From Balneatrix alpica DSM 16621 (GTDB lineage Bacteria > Pseudomonadota > Gammaproteobacteria > Pseudomonadales > Balneatricaceae), in NCBI RefSeq assembly GCF_000619885.1, contig NZ_KK211039.1:461589-525588 (forward strand): a stretch of DNA of 64,000 nucleotides, given 5' to 3'. Shown here piece by piece: positions 17,840-29,579 of this stretch; the stretch's first letter is position 1, and each line of letters opens with the position of its first letter. The notes under the pieces are model-generated. The model did no database searches and was not told the DNA's origin. It saw nothing but the letters and a program-made list of their open reading frames with translations. The translations under genes were made by a program, and so were the position numbers.

Positions 17840-18727
17840 TTACTGGCCTTTCATTTCCCAGCCAGTCAGTTCGGCCAAGGCCTTACCGATATCAGCCAGA
17901 GAACGAACAGTCTTCACACCAGCGTCCTGCAGAGCAGCAAACTTCTCGTCTGCAGTTCCTTTACCGCCGGAGATGATGGCTCCTGCATGGCCCATACGCT
18001 TACCGGGAGGTGCAGTTACACCTGCAATGTAAGACACCACAGGCTTGGTCACATTAGCCTTGATAAAGGCTGCTGCTTCTTCCTCAGCGCTACCACCGAT
18101 TTCACCGATCATCACGATCGCTTCAGTCTGGGGATCGTTCTGGAACAGCTGCAGGATATCAATGAAGTTAGAACCGGGAATGGGGTCACCACCGATACCT
18201 ACGCAGGTAGACTGACCGAAGCCAGCATCAGTAGTCTGCTTAACCGCTTCATAAGTCAGGGTGCCGGAACGGGATACGATACCGACTTTACCAGGCATAT
18301 GAATATGGCCAGGCATAATACCGATTTTGCACTCTCCGGGAGTGATCACGCCAGGACAGTTAGGGCCGATCAGACGTACACCCAGCTCGTCGCACTTCAC
18401 TTTCACTTCCAGCATGTCCAGGGTAGGAATACCTTCAGTGATACAAACGATCAGCTTGATACCGGCATGGGCCGCTTCCAGGATAGAGTCCTTGCAGAAA
18501 GGTGCAGGAACATAAATCACAGAGGCTTCAGCGCCAGTAGCAGCAACGGCATCGGCAACGGTATCAAATACCGGCAGACCCAGGTGAGTCTGACCACCTT
18601 TACCGGGGGTAACACCACCTACCATCTTGGTACCGTAGGCAAGCGCCTGCTCAGAGTGGAAAGTACCCTGGCTACCGGTGAAACCCTGGCAGATGACTTT
18701 GGTGTCTTTATTAATCAAAACGCTCAT
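17840..18727 (-). CDS. sucD: Succinyl-CoA synthetase alpha subunit
   Basis: With SucC, makes succinate and ATP/GTP from succinyl-CoA in the TCA cycle. The 295-residue protein has the CoA-binding region ([12 protein letters not shown]), GPNCPG, and the MGHAGAI segment carrying the phosphorylated histidine. It overlaps sucC by one base (TAATG). Last gene of the cluster. Confidence 0.98.
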   Translation of the reverse strand: MSVLINKDTKVICQGFTGSQGTFHSEQALAYGTKMVGGVTPGKGGQTHLGLPVFDTVADAVAATGAEASVIYVPAPFCKDSILEAAHAGIKLIVCITEGIPTLDMLEVKVKCDELGVRLIGPNCPGVITPGECKIGIMPGHIHMPGKVGIVSRSGTLTYEAVKQTTDAGFGQSTCVGIGGDPIPGSNFIDILQLFQNDPQTEAIVMIGEIGGSAEEEAAAFIKANVTKPVVSYIAGVTAPPGKRMGHAGAIISGGKGTADEKFAALQDAGVKTVRSLADIGKALAELTGWEMKGQ

Positions 18728-19893
18728 TATTTACCCTCCGCCGCTTTAACTACCTGCTGAGCAGCATCGGTCAGGCTGGTTGCAGCGATGATGTTCATGC
18801 CACTTTCCGCCAGCTTTTGCGCGCCCAGTTCAGCGTTGTTACCTTCCAGACGCACGACAACCGGAATTTTCACCCCTACTTCTTTGACAGCAGCGATGAT
18901 ACCGTCGGCGATCAGGTCGCAGCGAACGATACCGCCGAAAATGTTAACCAGAACAGCTTTAACATTGTCGTCGGACAGAATGATTTTGAATGCTTCAGTT
19001 ACGCGCTCTTTAGTTGCACCACCACCTACGTCGAGGAAGTTGGCAGGTGCACCACCGTGCAGCTTAACGATGTCCATGGTACCCATGGCCAGACCCGCAC
19101 CGTTTACCATGCAACCGATGTTACCTTCCAGGGCAACATAGTTCAGCTGCCACTCGGCCGCATGGGCTTCACGCGCATCTTCCTGAGAAGGATCGTGCAT
19201 CGCCTGCAGCTTGGGCTGACGGTACATAGCGTTCGAGTCGATGTTGATCTTACCATCCAAGCAATGCAGGTTGCCTTGCTCGGTGATAACCAGGGGGTTG
19301 ATTTCCAGCAGCGCGAAGTCGTAGTCCTGGAACATTTTCGCCAGACCCAGGAACACCTTGGTGAACTGCTTGATCTGGTCACCCTGCAGACCCAGTTTGA
19401 AAGCCAACTCACGCGCCTGGTAAGGCTGAGCGCCAGTCAGGGGATCGATGGTGGCTTTCAGGATCTTTTCCGGGGTTTCATGGGCTACTTTCTCGATTTC
19501 CACGCCACCCTCAGTGGAGGCCATGAAAACGATACGGCGGCTGGAACGATCTACTACCGCGCCCAGGTACAGTTCCTTAGCGATATCGGTGCAGTTTTCC
19601 ACCAGAATTTTAGAGACAGGCTGGCCTTTCTCATCAGTCTGGTAAGTCACCAGATTTTTACCCAGCCAATTTGCGGCGAATTCTTTAGCAGCGGCAGGAG
19701 AATCGACCAGCTTTACACCACCGGCCTTACCACGGCCACCGGCGTGCACCTGGGCTTTGACCACCCACTTGTCACCACCAATTTTTTGACAGGCTTCTGC
19801 AGCCTCCTCCGGGGTATCCACGGCAAAACCCTTGGACACCGGCAGACCGTATTCGGCAAACAATTGTTTTGCCTGGTACTCGTGAAGATTCAT
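18727..19893 (-). CDS. sucC: Succinyl-CoA synthetase beta subunit
   Basis: A 388-residue ATP-grasp subunit of succinyl-CoA synthetase, with MNLHEYQAK at the start, [12 protein letters not shown] in the nucleotide site, and a [11 protein letters not shown]-terminal CoA-ligase motif. Coupled to sucD by a 1-bp overlap and separated from lpdA by 111 bp containing a strong GC hairpin. Confidence 0.98.
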   Translation of the reverse strand: MNLHEYQAKQLFAEYGLPVSKGFAVDTPEEAAEACQKIGGDKWVVKAQVHAGGRGKAGGVKLVDSPAAAKEFAANWLGKNLVTYQTDEKGQPVSKILVENCTDIAKELYLGAVVDRSSRRIVFMASTEGGVEIEKVAHETPEKILKATIDPLTGAQPYQARELAFKLGLQGDQIKQFTKVFLGLAKMFQDYDFALLEINPLVITEQGNLHCLDGKINIDSNAMYRQPKLQAMHDPSQEDAREAHAAEWQLNYVALEGNIGCMVNGAGLAMGTMDIVKLHGGAPANFLDVGGGATKERVTEAFKIILSDDNVKAVLVNIFGGIVRCDLIADGIIAAVKEVGVKIPVVVRLEGNNAELGAQKLAESGMNIIAATSLTDAAQQVVKAAEGK

Positions 19894-19972
19894 GCTTGCT
19901 ACCGTTGTTGTGCACTGTCCTAGATACAGCAGACTAATGTCTACTACCTGGATTTGCAGAGCAGGCTCTGCG

Positions 19973-19996
19973 TTCGGCCGCCTCGCGGCGGCCGAA
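19973..19996. other. GC-rich hairpin between lpdA and sucC
   Basis: Perfect 10-bp inverted repeat (19973-19982 with 19987-19996) and TCGC loop, without a T-tract on the minus strand. It could dampen read-through or protect an mRNA end between lpdA and sucC. Confidence 0.6.
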
Positions 19997-20004
19997 AGGC
20001 GCGA

Positions 20005-21456
<1,452 letters not shown>

Positions 21457-21478
21457 CTAGTCGTTATGGGTGCTCGCG

Positions 21479-22684
21479 TTAGATATCCAACAGCATGCGA
21501 GCCGGGTCTTCCAGCAGATCCTTGATGGTGACCAGGAACTGTACAGCCTCTTTACCATCGATCAAACGGTGATCGTAGGACAGAGCCAGATACATCATGG
21601 GCAGAATCACTACCTGACCATTAACCGCCATCGGACGCTCCTGAATTTTGTGCATACCCAGGATAGCAGTCTGCGGGGGGTTCAGGATGGGGGTAGACAT
21701 CAGTGAACCAAACACACCACCGTTGGTGATAGTAAAGGTACCACCCTGCATATCTTCCATGCCCAGCTTGCCTTCACGGCCACGCTTAGCGAAATCGTTA
21801 ATAGTACGCTCAACATCCGCCAAGCCCATGCTGTCAGTATCACGCAGCACGGGTACGACCAGACCACGCTCGGTGGATACGGCTACACCGATATCCTGAT
21901 AGCCGTGGTAAACAATATCGTTGCCATCAATAGAAGCATTCACCGCAGGGAAACGCTTCAGCGCTTCTGTTGCTGCCTTCACGAAGAAGGACATAAAGCC
22001 CAGGCGAACACCGTTATGGCTCTTCTCGAACAGATCCTTGTAACGGCTACGCAGCTCCATAACAGGCTTCATGTTGACTTCGTTATAGGTAGTCAACATG
22101 GCAGCACTCTGCTGCGCTTCCACCAAACGCTTAGCGATGGTAGCGCGCAGACGAGTCATGGGAACACGCTTCTCAACCCGCTCACCAGCGGCTACTTCAA
22201 CAGCAGCAACAGGCGCCGCGGCAGCGGCAGGAGCTGCAGCAGGCTTGTTCTTGAGGTGATTCAGCACGTCTTCTTTGGTAATGCGACCACCCTTACCAGT
22301 ACCCTTAACGGCAGAGGCAGAGAGGTTGTTTTCATCCAACAGCTTGCGCACTGCAGGACCAAAAGCAGCGTCATCACTGCTCTCTTCTTCTGCGGCAGCA
22401 GCAGCCGGAGCGGCCTCAGCAGCAGGAGCAGCGGCAGTTGCAGCAGCGCCAGCTTCAAAAACGGCAATCACCTCTTCGCTCAGAACAGTATCGCCTTCGT
22501 TTTTGACAATTTCTTTAATCACACCATCAGCAGGTGCCACTACTTCCAGAACGACTTTGTCGGTCTCGATGTCCACGATCAGCTCATCACGAGCTACGGC
22601 TTCGCCGGGCTTCTTGTGCCAAGTGGCTACAGTACCGTCAGCAACGGATTCCGGAAAAGTGGGTGCCTTGATATCGATAGTCAT
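21479..22684 (-). CDS. sucB: Dihydrolipoyl succinyltransferase (E2 of 2-oxoglutarate dehydrogenase)
   Basis: Core of the 2-oxoglutarate dehydrogenase complex. The 401-residue protein has one lipoyl domain (lipoyl-Lys in ETDKVVLEV), an Ala/Glu/Pro-rich linker (about 80-105), a peripheral-subunit-binding domain ([20 protein letters not shown]), a second Ala-rich linker and the acyltransferase domain with catalytic DHRLIDG. Forty bases separate it from both sucA and lpdA. Confidence 0.98.
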   Translation of the reverse strand: MTIDIKAPTFPESVADGTVATWHKKPGEAVARDELIVDIETDKVVLEVVAPADGVIKEIVKNEGDTVLSEEVIAVFEAGAAATAAAPAAEAAPAAAAAEEESSDDAAFGPAVRKLLDENNLSASAVKGTGKGGRITKEDVLNHLKNKPAAAPAAAAAPVAAVEVAAGERVEKRVPMTRLRATIAKRLVEAQQSAAMLTTYNEVNMKPVMELRSRYKDLFEKSHNGVRLGFMSFFVKAATEALKRFPAVNASIDGNDIVYHGYQDIGVAVSTERGLVVPVLRDTDSMGLADVERTINDFAKRGREGKLGMEDMQGGTFTITNGGVFGSLMSTPILNPPQTAILGMHKIQERPMAVNGQVVILPMMYLALSYDHRLIDGKEAVQFLVTIKDLLEDPARMLLDI

Positions 22685-22724
22685 GGCTGTTCCTTTCTAT
22701 GTTTTACAGCAGGCACACTGCCTG

Positions 22725-25556
22725 TTACCCATTGATGGCGTCGTTAACTAATTTTTCTTGCTCTTCCAGGTGCACTGAAGTGTAGCCTACTGCCGGCGAA
22801 GCGGAGTGAGGACGTCCTACACCAATCAGGTCCTGACCTGGGAAGAGGCGACGAATCACATTACGCATGTGATGCTGTGAGCAATACCAAGCCCCTTGGT
22901 TCATAGGCTCTTCCTGGCACCATACGATGGACTCCAGGTTAGGGTATTGGCCCATCACTTCACCCAAATCATCTTCGGGGAAGGGATAGAGCTGCTCAAT
23001 ACGGATGATGGCAACATCATCACGACCTTCCGCATCACGCTTGTTCAGCAGATCGTAGTAGACCTTACCGGAACACATGACCAGACGCTTAACCTTGCTC
23101 TTATCCTGCTCAGCCACTTCAGGAATGACTGTCTGGAAGCTGCCATTGGCCAATTCTTCCAAGGAGGATACCGCCTGCTTATGACGCAGCAGACTCTTCG
23201 GTGACATAACTACCAGCGGCTTACGCAGCGGACGAATCACCTGACGGCGCAGCATATGGAATACCTGGGCCGGCGTAGTAGGTACGCAAACCTGAATATT
23301 GTGCTCAGCACACAACTGCAGGAAACGCTCCAAACGCGCAGAAGAATGCTCAGGCCCCTGCCCTTCATAACCATGAGGCAGCAACATTGTCAGGCCACAG
23401 AGGCGGCCCCACTTGGTCTCACCACTGGTAATAAACTGGTCGATTACCACCTGGGCACCGTTGGCGAAATCACCAAACTGGGCTTCCCAGATCACCAGCA
23501 CGTTAGGCATGGTAGTGGAATAACCGTACTCGAAGGCCAGTACCGCTTCTTCTGACAATAAAGAGTCATGAATAGTAAAGCGTGGCTGATTATCAGAAAG
23601 GTTTTGCAGGGCTACATAGGTAGACCCATCTTTCTGATTATGTAGCACCGCATGACGGTGGGAGAAAGTACCACGTCCCACATCCTGACCGGTCAAACGA
23701 ATAGGATGCCCTTGATGCAGAGAGGATGCATAAGCTAAGAGTTCAGCATGGCCCCAGTTGACCGGCATTGCGCCTGCACTCATCAGACGGCGGTCATCCA
23801 ACACCTTACCGACTTGGCGCTGCACTACAAAGTTTTCCGGCACCTGGCACAGTTTTTCACCGAGCTCTTGCAGCAACTTAATGTCAACACGGGTATCACA
23901 CTTAGCGGTCCATTCATGGCCCAGATAAGGTTTCCAGTCGACAAAGAGTGCAGTATTAGGCTCAAGCACCAGTGACTTCACCACATGACGGCCATTGTCT
24001 AGCGCATCACGGTACTCGTCTTCCATCTGGCGGCTCTGAGCTTCGTCAATCACCCCTTCCAGAATCAAGCGCTTGGCGTAAATTTCACGGGTAGTGGGAT
24101 GCTTACGAATTTTTTCGTACATCAACGGCTGAGTAGCACTGGGCTCGTCCGCTTCGTTATGACCACGACGGCGGTAGCAAACCAAGTCAATCACCACATC
24201 ACGACCAAACTCATTGCGGTAGTCCACCGCCACCTGAGTCACAAAAGCCACAGCTTCGGGGTCATCACCATTAACGTGGAAAATCGGGGCTTCAACAATC
24301 TTGGCAACATCGGTGCAGTACTCAGTGGAGCGAGAGTCCAGCGGGTTACTGGTGGTGAAGCCAACCTGGTTGTTGATGATAATGTGAACAGTACCACCAG
24401 TACGGTAAGCACGGGTCTGGGACATCTGGAAGGTTTCCATGACCACACCCTGACCGGCGAAAGCTGCATCACCGTGGATAGCAACAGGCACAACCTGTTC
24501 ACCACGGCTATCGCCACGACGATCCTGACGAGCTCGTACCGATCCCTCAACCACTGGGCTAACAATTTCCAGGTGAGATGGGTTAAAGGCCATGGCCAGG
24601 TGAACTTCGCCACCAGGAGTCATCACGTTAGAGGAGAAGCCCTGGTGATATTTAACATCACCCGAACCACTCAGAGAACGCTTACCATCAAACTCTTGGA
24701 AGAGTTCAGAAGGATTCTTACCCAGAATATTAATCAGGCAGTTAAGACGACCACGGTGGGCCATCCCTATAACCAGCTCCTTGGCACCTAACTTACCTGA
24801 ACGCTGAATCAGCTCATCCATCAGGGCAATCAGGGATTCACCACCTTCCAGACCAAAGCGCTTAGCACCGGCATAGCGCGAGCCCAAATATTTCTCCAGG
24901 CCTTCCGCTGCTGTCAAACGCTCAAGGATATGCTTGCGGAACTCAGGCTCATACTTAGGACGGCTACGCACAGACTCCAAGCGTTGCTGTAACCACAGAC
25001 GCTCTTTGGTGTCGACAATGTGCATATACTCTGCACCAACAGTGCTGCAGTAAGTTTGCTTGAGATCAGCAATGATTTCTTTCAGAGGGGCTTCGGCCTT
25101 ACCGAAGAACAGCGAACCAATCTGGAATACAGTATCCAGATCCGCTTCGGACAATTCATGGTAACGCAAGTCCAGATCGGGCACGGGCTTCCGCTGCTGC
25201 AATCCCAGGGGATCGAGATTGGCAACCTGATGGCCACGCATGCGATAGGCTTCGATCAGCTTAAGAACCCGTACCTGCTTACGCTCATGCTCGGTACTAA
25301 CTGTGCTGGTAGCAACAGGAATAGCACGCTTGCGATTCTTCGAGAGTAACAGGAAATGGTCACGGATTGCGGAGTGCGGAATGTCTTGGCTGACATGCTC
25401 GGTATGTCGCGGTAAGCGATCGAACTCCTGCCGCCATTGATCTGGCACAGAATTCGGGTCACGAAGATAGTCTTCGTACATCTGCTCGACGTAGGACACG
25501 TTCCCCCCCGACAAATGGGAAGTGCGCCACATCAGCTCCATTATGCTTTCGTGCAT
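22725..25556 (-). CDS. sucA: 2-oxoglutarate dehydrogenase E1
   Basis: Thiamine-diphosphate-dependent decarboxylase of the OGDH complex, 943 residues as expected. Visible are the GMAHRGRLN segment, the ThDP/Mg motif around GDAAFAGQGVV with a downstream NNQVGFTT, and LPHGYEGQGPEHSS near the C-terminal domain. First suc gene after a 299-bp gap downstream of sdhB that contains the sdh terminator, so it may have a promoter of its own. Confidence 0.98.
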   Translation of the reverse strand: MHESIMELMWRTSHLSGGNVSYVEQMYEDYLRDPNSVPDQWRQEFDRLPRHTEHVSQDIPHSAIRDHFLLLSKNRKRAIPVATSTVSTEHERKQVRVLKLIEAYRMRGHQVANLDPLGLQQRKPVPDLDLRYHELSEADLDTVFQIGSLFFGKAEAPLKEIIADLKQTYCSTVGAEYMHIVDTKERLWLQQRLESVRSRPKYEPEFRKHILERLTAAEGLEKYLGSRYAGAKRFGLEGGESLIALMDELIQRSGKLGAKELVIGMAHRGRLNCLINILGKNPSELFQEFDGKRSLSGSGDVKYHQGFSSNVMTPGGEVHLAMAFNPSHLEIVSPVVEGSVRARQDRRGDSRGEQVVPVAIHGDAAFAGQGVVMETFQMSQTRAYRTGGTVHIIINNQVGFTTSNPLDSRSTEYCTDVAKIVEAPIFHVNGDDPEAVAFVTQVAVDYRNEFGRDVVIDLVCYRRRGHNEADEPSATQPLMYEKIRKHPTTREIYAKRLILEGVIDEAQSRQMEDEYRDALDNGRHVVKSLVLEPNTALFVDWKPYLGHEWTAKCDTRVDIKLLQELGEKLCQVPENFVVQRQVGKVLDDRRLMSAGAMPVNWGHAELLAYASSLHQGHPIRLTGQDVGRGTFSHRHAVLHNQKDGSTYVALQNLSDNQPRFTIHDSLLSEEAVLAFEYGYSTTMPNVLVIWEAQFGDFANGAQVVIDQFITSGETKWGRLCGLTMLLPHGYEGQGPEHSSARLERFLQLCAEHNIQVCVPTTPAQVFHMLRRQVIRPLRKPLVVMSPKSLLRHKQAVSSLEELANGSFQTVIPEVAEQDKSKVKRLVMCSGKVYYDLLNKRDAEGRDDVAIIRIEQLYPFPEDDLGEVMGQYPNLESIVWCQEEPMNQGAWYCSQHHMRNVIRRLFPGQDLIGVGRPHSASPAVGYTSVHLEEQEKLVNDAING

Positions 25557-25855
25557 CTAGATCACCCTGTATGCGGGGATCTACCTGGCTCCTGGTTCTT
25601 TAATGACTCTACGCCCGCTGAACCGAGAGTCGATAGAGGGTTTGCCCCATTCCCCTTAGCTTGGTGGTTACCAGTATTAGCTTGTGCTTGCCAGGCTTGA
25701 GCCTGATTCTTTTATAGCAACTACCTATTAGAACTAAAGAGGTAATCACTACGCCTTATTAGGCGACGCGATATTCTACTGAATTTTGCGCCACTTCATA
25801 AGCTTTTTATGTAAAACCGACCGGAATTTTCCGGTCGGCGAACACCAGCAGGCTC
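25557..25855 (-). other. sdhB-sucA intergenic region (299 bp)
   Basis: No gene is visible. It holds the sdhB terminator near the sdhB end and, reading the minus strand, a candidate sucA -10 box TATAAA (plus-strand 25711-25716) with only a weak -35. The rest is an AT-rich leader of about 150 nt. I see no riboswitch fold. Confidence 0.4.
25812..25838 (-). terminator. Terminator after sdhB
   Basis: 8-bp GC stem (25817-25824 with 25831-25838) followed on the minus strand by TTTTA. Separates sdhCDAB from sucA. Confidence 0.8.
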
Positions 25856-26566
25856 TTAGGTGGCCTGTTGCAGCAACATGGTGCGAATTTTGCCTATTGC
25901 CTTAGTGGGATTAAGTCCCTTCGGACAGACATTGACGCAATTCATGATGCCATGGCAACGGAATACACTGAACGGATCATCCAGTTCTGCCAGACGCTCA
26001 CGAGTAGCCGTATCACGGCTATCAACCAGGAAGCGATAGGCCTGCAACAAACCGGAAGGACCGATAAACTTGTCTGGATTCCACCAGAAAGATGGGCAAG
26101 AGGTTGAGCAGCAAGCACAGAGAATACACTCGTACAGGCCATCCAACTTCTCCCGCTCTTCAGGGGACTGCAAACGTTCAATAGCAGGAGCAGGAGTATT
26201 GTTGATCAAGTAAGGCTTGATCTTTTCGTACTGCTGATAGAACTGCGACATATCCACCACCAGGTCACGGATAACCGGCAAACCAGGCAGAGGACGCAGT
26301 ACCAGACGGTTATTTTCTACGCAGGCTGACAACGGAGTGATACAAGCCAAACCGTTTTTGCCATTGATATTCAAACCATCAGAACCACACACACCCTCGC
26401 GGCAGGAGCGGCGGAATGCCAGAGTCGCATCCTGCTCTTTCATCAGGTGCAACACATCCAACACCATCAAATCACGCCCGCCGGTGTTAACTTGAACTTC
26501 CTGCATATAGGGCGCATCGTCCGTTTCCGGATTGTAGCGATATACACTGACTTGCAGCATAGTCAT
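25856..26566 (-). CDS. sdhB: Succinate dehydrogenase iron-sulfur subunit
   Basis: Electron-transfer subunit of complex II, 236 residues. The [2Fe-2S] ligands are in CREGVCGSDGLNINGKNGLA plus the next Cys, the [4Fe-4S] ligands in CILCACCSTSCP, and the [3Fe-4S] ligands in CHGIMNCVNVCPKG. ATG 26566 has GAGG upstream at suitable spacing and lies 10 nt after the sdhA stop; the longer open frame would run into sdhA. Confidence 0.98.
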   Translation of the reverse strand: MTMLQVSVYRYNPETDDAPYMQEVQVNTGGRDLMVLDVLHLMKEQDATLAFRRSCREGVCGSDGLNINGKNGLACITPLSACVENNRLVLRPLPGLPVIRDLVVDMSQFYQQYEKIKPYLINNTPAPAIERLQSPEEREKLDGLYECILCACCSTSCPSFWWNPDKFIGPSGLLQAYRFLVDSRDTATRERLAELDDPFSVFRCHGIMNCVNVCPKGLNPTKAIGKIRTMLLQQAT

Positions 26567-26576
26567 GAGCAATACC

Positions 26577-28349
26577 TCAATATGTTCTAGCTTTGGGCGG
26601 GAAGGCCTCAACGGTCTTAGGCGCGAAGTTTACGTCACGCTTACCAACACGCTTGTCTACCGGGAAGAACAACGAGTGCTTCAACCAGTTCTCGTCATCC
26701 CGCTCAGGGTAGTCATAACGTGCATGGGCGCCACGGCTTTCCTTACGCGCTTCGGCTGCATAAGCAGTAGCAATAGCGACCTCGTAGAGGTTTTCCAACT
26801 CCAGAGCTTCAATACGAGCAGTATTGAAGGCATTGCTCTTATCTGACAGATGCACGTTGTTTACGCGCTCACGCAGATCTTCGAGCATCTTCAAGCCCTT
26901 CTGCATATTCTCGCCATCGCGGAACACACCGAAGTACAACTGCATGATGCGCTGCAATTCATTACGAACTTCAACCGCGCTCTCACCAGAAGTAGAGTTA
27001 TTCAGGCGGTTCAAACGTGCCATTGCACGCTCAATATCAGACTCACTAGCAGCATCAGCATCATAACCGTCCGCTACCAGACGCTCGATGTGCAGACCCG
27101 CCGCACGACCAAATACCACCAGGTCAAGCAGAGAGTTACCACCCAAGCGGTTAGCACCGTGAACAGATACGCAAGCCACTTCACCACAGGCAAACAGGCC
27201 ATCAACAAACACGTCCTGACCGTTGGCATCCTGAGTAATCGCCTGACCACCCACATTGGTGGGCACACCACCCATCATATAGTGACAAGTCGGCACAACA
27301 GGAACCGGCTCTTTCACCGGGTCAGCGTGAGCAAAGGTCTTGGACAGTTCACAGATACCTGGCAGACGGCTATGCAGTACCTCTTCGCCCAGGTGATCCA
27401 GCTTCAGATAAACGTGATCACCATTGGGACCACAACCACGACCTTCCAGAATCTCCATTACCATGGAGCGAGCCACCACATCGCGGGAAGCCAGGTCTTT
27501 GGCGTTAGGAGCATAACGCTCCATAAAGCGCTCACCGTCCTTGTTTACCAGATAACCACCTTCACCACGGCAACCCTCGGTCACCAACACCCCCGCTCCA
27601 GCGATACCAGTGGGGTGGAACTGCCACATTTCCATATCCTGCATAGGCAGGCCCAGGCGCAGCGCCATACCCACACCATCGCCGGTATTAATGTGTGCAT
27701 TGGTAGTGGATTGATAGATGCGACCCGCACCACCAGTCGCCAATACGGTTGCCAACGCTTTAATGTAAACGACTTCACCGGTCTCGATGCAGATAGCGAT
27801 GACACCCACTACCGCGCCTTTCTGGTTAGTCACCAGATCTACCGCATACCACTCGTTAAAGAAAGTCGTACCACCCTTCAGGTTAGCCTGATAAAGAGTA
27901 TGCAACAGCGCATGTCCAGTACGGTCAGCTGCCGCACAAGTACGCGCAGCCTGGCCGCCACGTCCAAAGTCTTTGGACTGACCACCAAAAGGACGCTGAT
28001 AAATACGACCTGTCTCAGTACGGGAGAACGGCAGTCCCATATGATCCAATTCAAAAACTGCCTGAGGACCTACAGAGCACATATACTCAATCGCGTCCTG
28101 GTCACCGATATAGTCAGACCCCTTAACGGTGTCATACATGTGCCAGCGCCAATCATCATTCGGATCAGCACTCGCGATAGCGCAGGTAATACCACCCTGA
28201 GCAGATACCGTATGAGAACGGGTCGGAAACACCTTAGTCACACAGGCAGTCTTCAAGCCCGACTGGGTCAGTTGCAGCGCCGCACGCATACCGGCACCGC
28301 CACCACCAACTACAATTGCATCAAAATTGATAGTACGTAGATTTGTCAT
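26577..28349 (-). CDS. sdhA: Succinate dehydrogenase flavoprotein subunit
   Basis: Catalytic FAD subunit of complex II, 590 residues. It has the dinucleotide motif [23 protein letters not shown] for covalent FAD (His), the HPTGIAGAG region and [13 protein letters not shown]. Its start is three bases after the sdhD stop. The opposite strand carries an equally long open frame, which I read as a codon-usage shadow. Confidence 0.98.
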   Translation of the reverse strand: MTNLRTINFDAIVVGGGGAGMRAALQLTQSGLKTACVTKVFPTRSHTVSAQGGITCAIASADPNDDWRWHMYDTVKGSDYIGDQDAIEYMCSVGPQAVFELDHMGLPFSRTETGRIYQRPFGGQSKDFGRGGQAARTCAAADRTGHALLHTLYQANLKGGTTFFNEWYAVDLVTNQKGAVVGVIAICIETGEVVYIKALATVLATGGAGRIYQSTTNAHINTGDGVGMALRLGLPMQDMEMWQFHPTGIAGAGVLVTEGCRGEGGYLVNKDGERFMERYAPNAKDLASRDVVARSMVMEILEGRGCGPNGDHVYLKLDHLGEEVLHSRLPGICELSKTFAHADPVKEPVPVVPTCHYMMGGVPTNVGGQAITQDANGQDVFVDGLFACGEVACVSVHGANRLGGNSLLDLVVFGRAAGLHIERLVADGYDADAASESDIERAMARLNRLNNSTSGESAVEVRNELQRIMQLYFGVFRDGENMQKGLKMLEDLRERVNNVHLSDKSNAFNTARIEALELENLYEVAIATAYAAEARKESRGAHARYDYPERDDENWLKHSLFFPVDKRVGKRDVNFAPKTVEAFPPKARTY

Positions 28350-28352
28350 CGC

Positions 28353-28700
28353 TTACAGACCCCACAGTACCTGAATACCCCAAACCACATAAACAAACAT
28401 CAGGGTGCCGCATACCGCCTGAAACAAAAAGCGGATACCAGTGGGCTTGATGTAGTCCGTGGAAACCTGCCACATACCAATCCAGGCATGAGCACCAATT
28501 GAGAGCAGGGCTAACAGGCTATAAATGCGCACCCAAGTTTGAGCAAAGAAAGCCTGCCACTGGGCAAAAGTCAGCTCCGGATTCAACATCAGGTAACCAA
28601 CAATAAAAAGGGTGTAAGACAGCAGCACTACCGCAGTAATACGCTGCATCATCCAGTCATAAAGGCCGCTACGACCAAAACTTGTAATAGTCGTTACCAT
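28353..28700 (-). CDS. sdhD: Succinate dehydrogenase membrane anchor SdhD
   Basis: A 115-residue hydrophobic anchor with three helices; begins SFGRSGLYDWMMQRITAVVL, the conserved RxxA/S region near the quinone and haem b. ATG 28700 is preferred over the TTG two codons upstream and overlaps the sdhC stop. The Asp-Tyr of the quinone pocket and a conserved His (IGAHAWIG) are present. Confidence 0.95.
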   Translation of the reverse strand: MVTTITSFGRSGLYDWMMQRITAVVLLSYTLFIVGYLMLNPELTFAQWQAFFAQTWVRIYSLLALLSIGAHAWIGMWQVSTDYIKPTGIRFLFQAVCGTLMFVYVVWGIQVLWGL

Positions 28701-29071
28701 ATCCAAATCCCCGCGATCAAAGCCAACACCACACCCGCACCCAAAGTGACCTTAGCGGCCAAGGTGCCAGACTCCAGCTCTTCGGCGTAGCCGAAATCCT
28801 GCAGCAAGTGTTTGATGCCCGCGGCACAGTGATAAAAGAGTGCGGCCAACAGACCCCAAGCAATCAGCTTGGCGAAAAAGCTGTCACGCAAAATAGCGGA
28901 GATATCGTTAAACCCCTGTTCTGATTCCAGCGATACATCGAACGCATACATCATGAACACCAACCCCAAGAACAGACCTACGCCTGTTACTCGGTGCAGG
29001 ATCGACGATACGGCAGGCAAGGGAAGCTTGATGGTCGTCAGATCAAGGTTGACTGGTCGTTTTTTGTTCAC
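28694..29071 (-). CDS. sdhC: Succinate dehydrogenase cytochrome b556 subunit SdhC
   Basis: A 125-residue anchor with three helices and the SdhC signature: RPVNLDLTTIKLPLPAVSSI followed by HRVTG, and a later HCAAGIKHLLQD with the haem-ligand His. The start codon is GTG. First gene of the sdh operon, about 115 nt downstream of a strong promoter. Confidence 0.96.
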   Translation of the reverse strand: MNKKRPVNLDLTTIKLPLPAVSSILHRVTGVGLFLGLVFMMYAFDVSLESEQGFNDISAILRDSFFAKLIAWGLLAALFYHCAAGIKHLLQDFGYAEELESGTLAAKVTLGAGVVLALIAGIWIW

Positions 29072-29192
29072 GGCTCTCTACACCTTATGACTGCCTTTCC
29101 GGCAGGATTATTAAGGGAAGCGCTAAGCACTTGATACGAAAACTGATTATGCGGCATTGCGCACTTGCACAACCTGGAGTTTTCGGCGGGAC

Positions 29193-29221
29193 AGTATAGT
29201 CAGTTGCCCCTCCCTTGACAA
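29193..29221 (-). promoter_or_regulatory. sdhCDAB promoter
   Basis: On the minus strand TTGTCA (29216-29221), 17-bp spacer, TATACT (29193-29198): a near-consensus sigma70 promoter. Start near 29186, leaving a leader of about 115 nt before the sdhC GTG. Confidence 0.8.
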
Positions 29222-29447
29222 CGCAACCATAGCTGCTACCCATTATCCAATAGTGTTATCAGGCCAAGTATCCATGAGGCTTCGCGCAGCATTTAGCATG
29301 ACTTTATGGGCACAAAAATTGTCGACACAAGAGCTGATCAAAATCCATACAACTCATATTGAAACTCAATCCAAGCCACACTAATAAAGGATTAATACTC
29401 GCTCTGTCCTGAGCGTCCATATAGCTTTTGTCTAAGACTGCTGACAA

Positions 29448-29475
29448 TTGACAAAGGTTTTTTTGCCAATATAGT
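29448..29475 (+). promoter_or_regulatory. gltA promoter
   Basis: TTGACA (29448-29453), 16-bp spacer, TATAGT (29470-29475), a near-consensus sigma70 promoter. Start near 29482. Confidence 0.8.
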
Positions 29476-29579
29476 GGGGACGTCCTTAGCATCAGGGCCG
29501 CTCAGACAATGCAACCGGCCCGCACCTTTATAGTGCACTCCGCCGGTGATGAGTCCAACATAATAGATAGGAGCCACCG

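Larger units (their letters stand above)
29072..29579. other. sdhC-gltA divergent control region (508 bp)
   Basis: No gene is supported here. It contains the sdh promoter (29193-29221, minus), the gltA promoter (29448-29475, plus), about 225 bp between them with an AT-rich stretch and a partial palindrome ATTGTCGACACA at 29318-29329, and a gltA leader of about 98 nt with a GGGCCG/CGGCCC long-loop hairpin. No FNR box of acceptable quality was found. Confidence 0.6.

Noticed and set aside
17768-18760. 330-codon plus-strand frame
   Set aside because: Antisense to sucD and includes the sucD terminator; no ribosome site or motif.
18817-19923. 368-codon plus-strand frame
   Set aside because: Antisense to sucC; composition (Thr, Gln, Phe, His rich) is typical of a reverse-strand shadow.
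24099-24791. 230-codon plus-strand frame
   Set aside because: Antisense to sucA; no recognisable domain.
26850-28340. 496-codon open frame on the plus strand
   Set aside because: It lies wholly antisense to sdhA, which has all catalytic motifs. The frame is rich in Thr, His and Arg with no family signature; it results from the codon usage of sdhA.
29131-29144. TTGATACGAAAACT as an FNR box near sdhC
   Set aside because: Only the first half-site fits; the second half has no ATCAA-like sequence.
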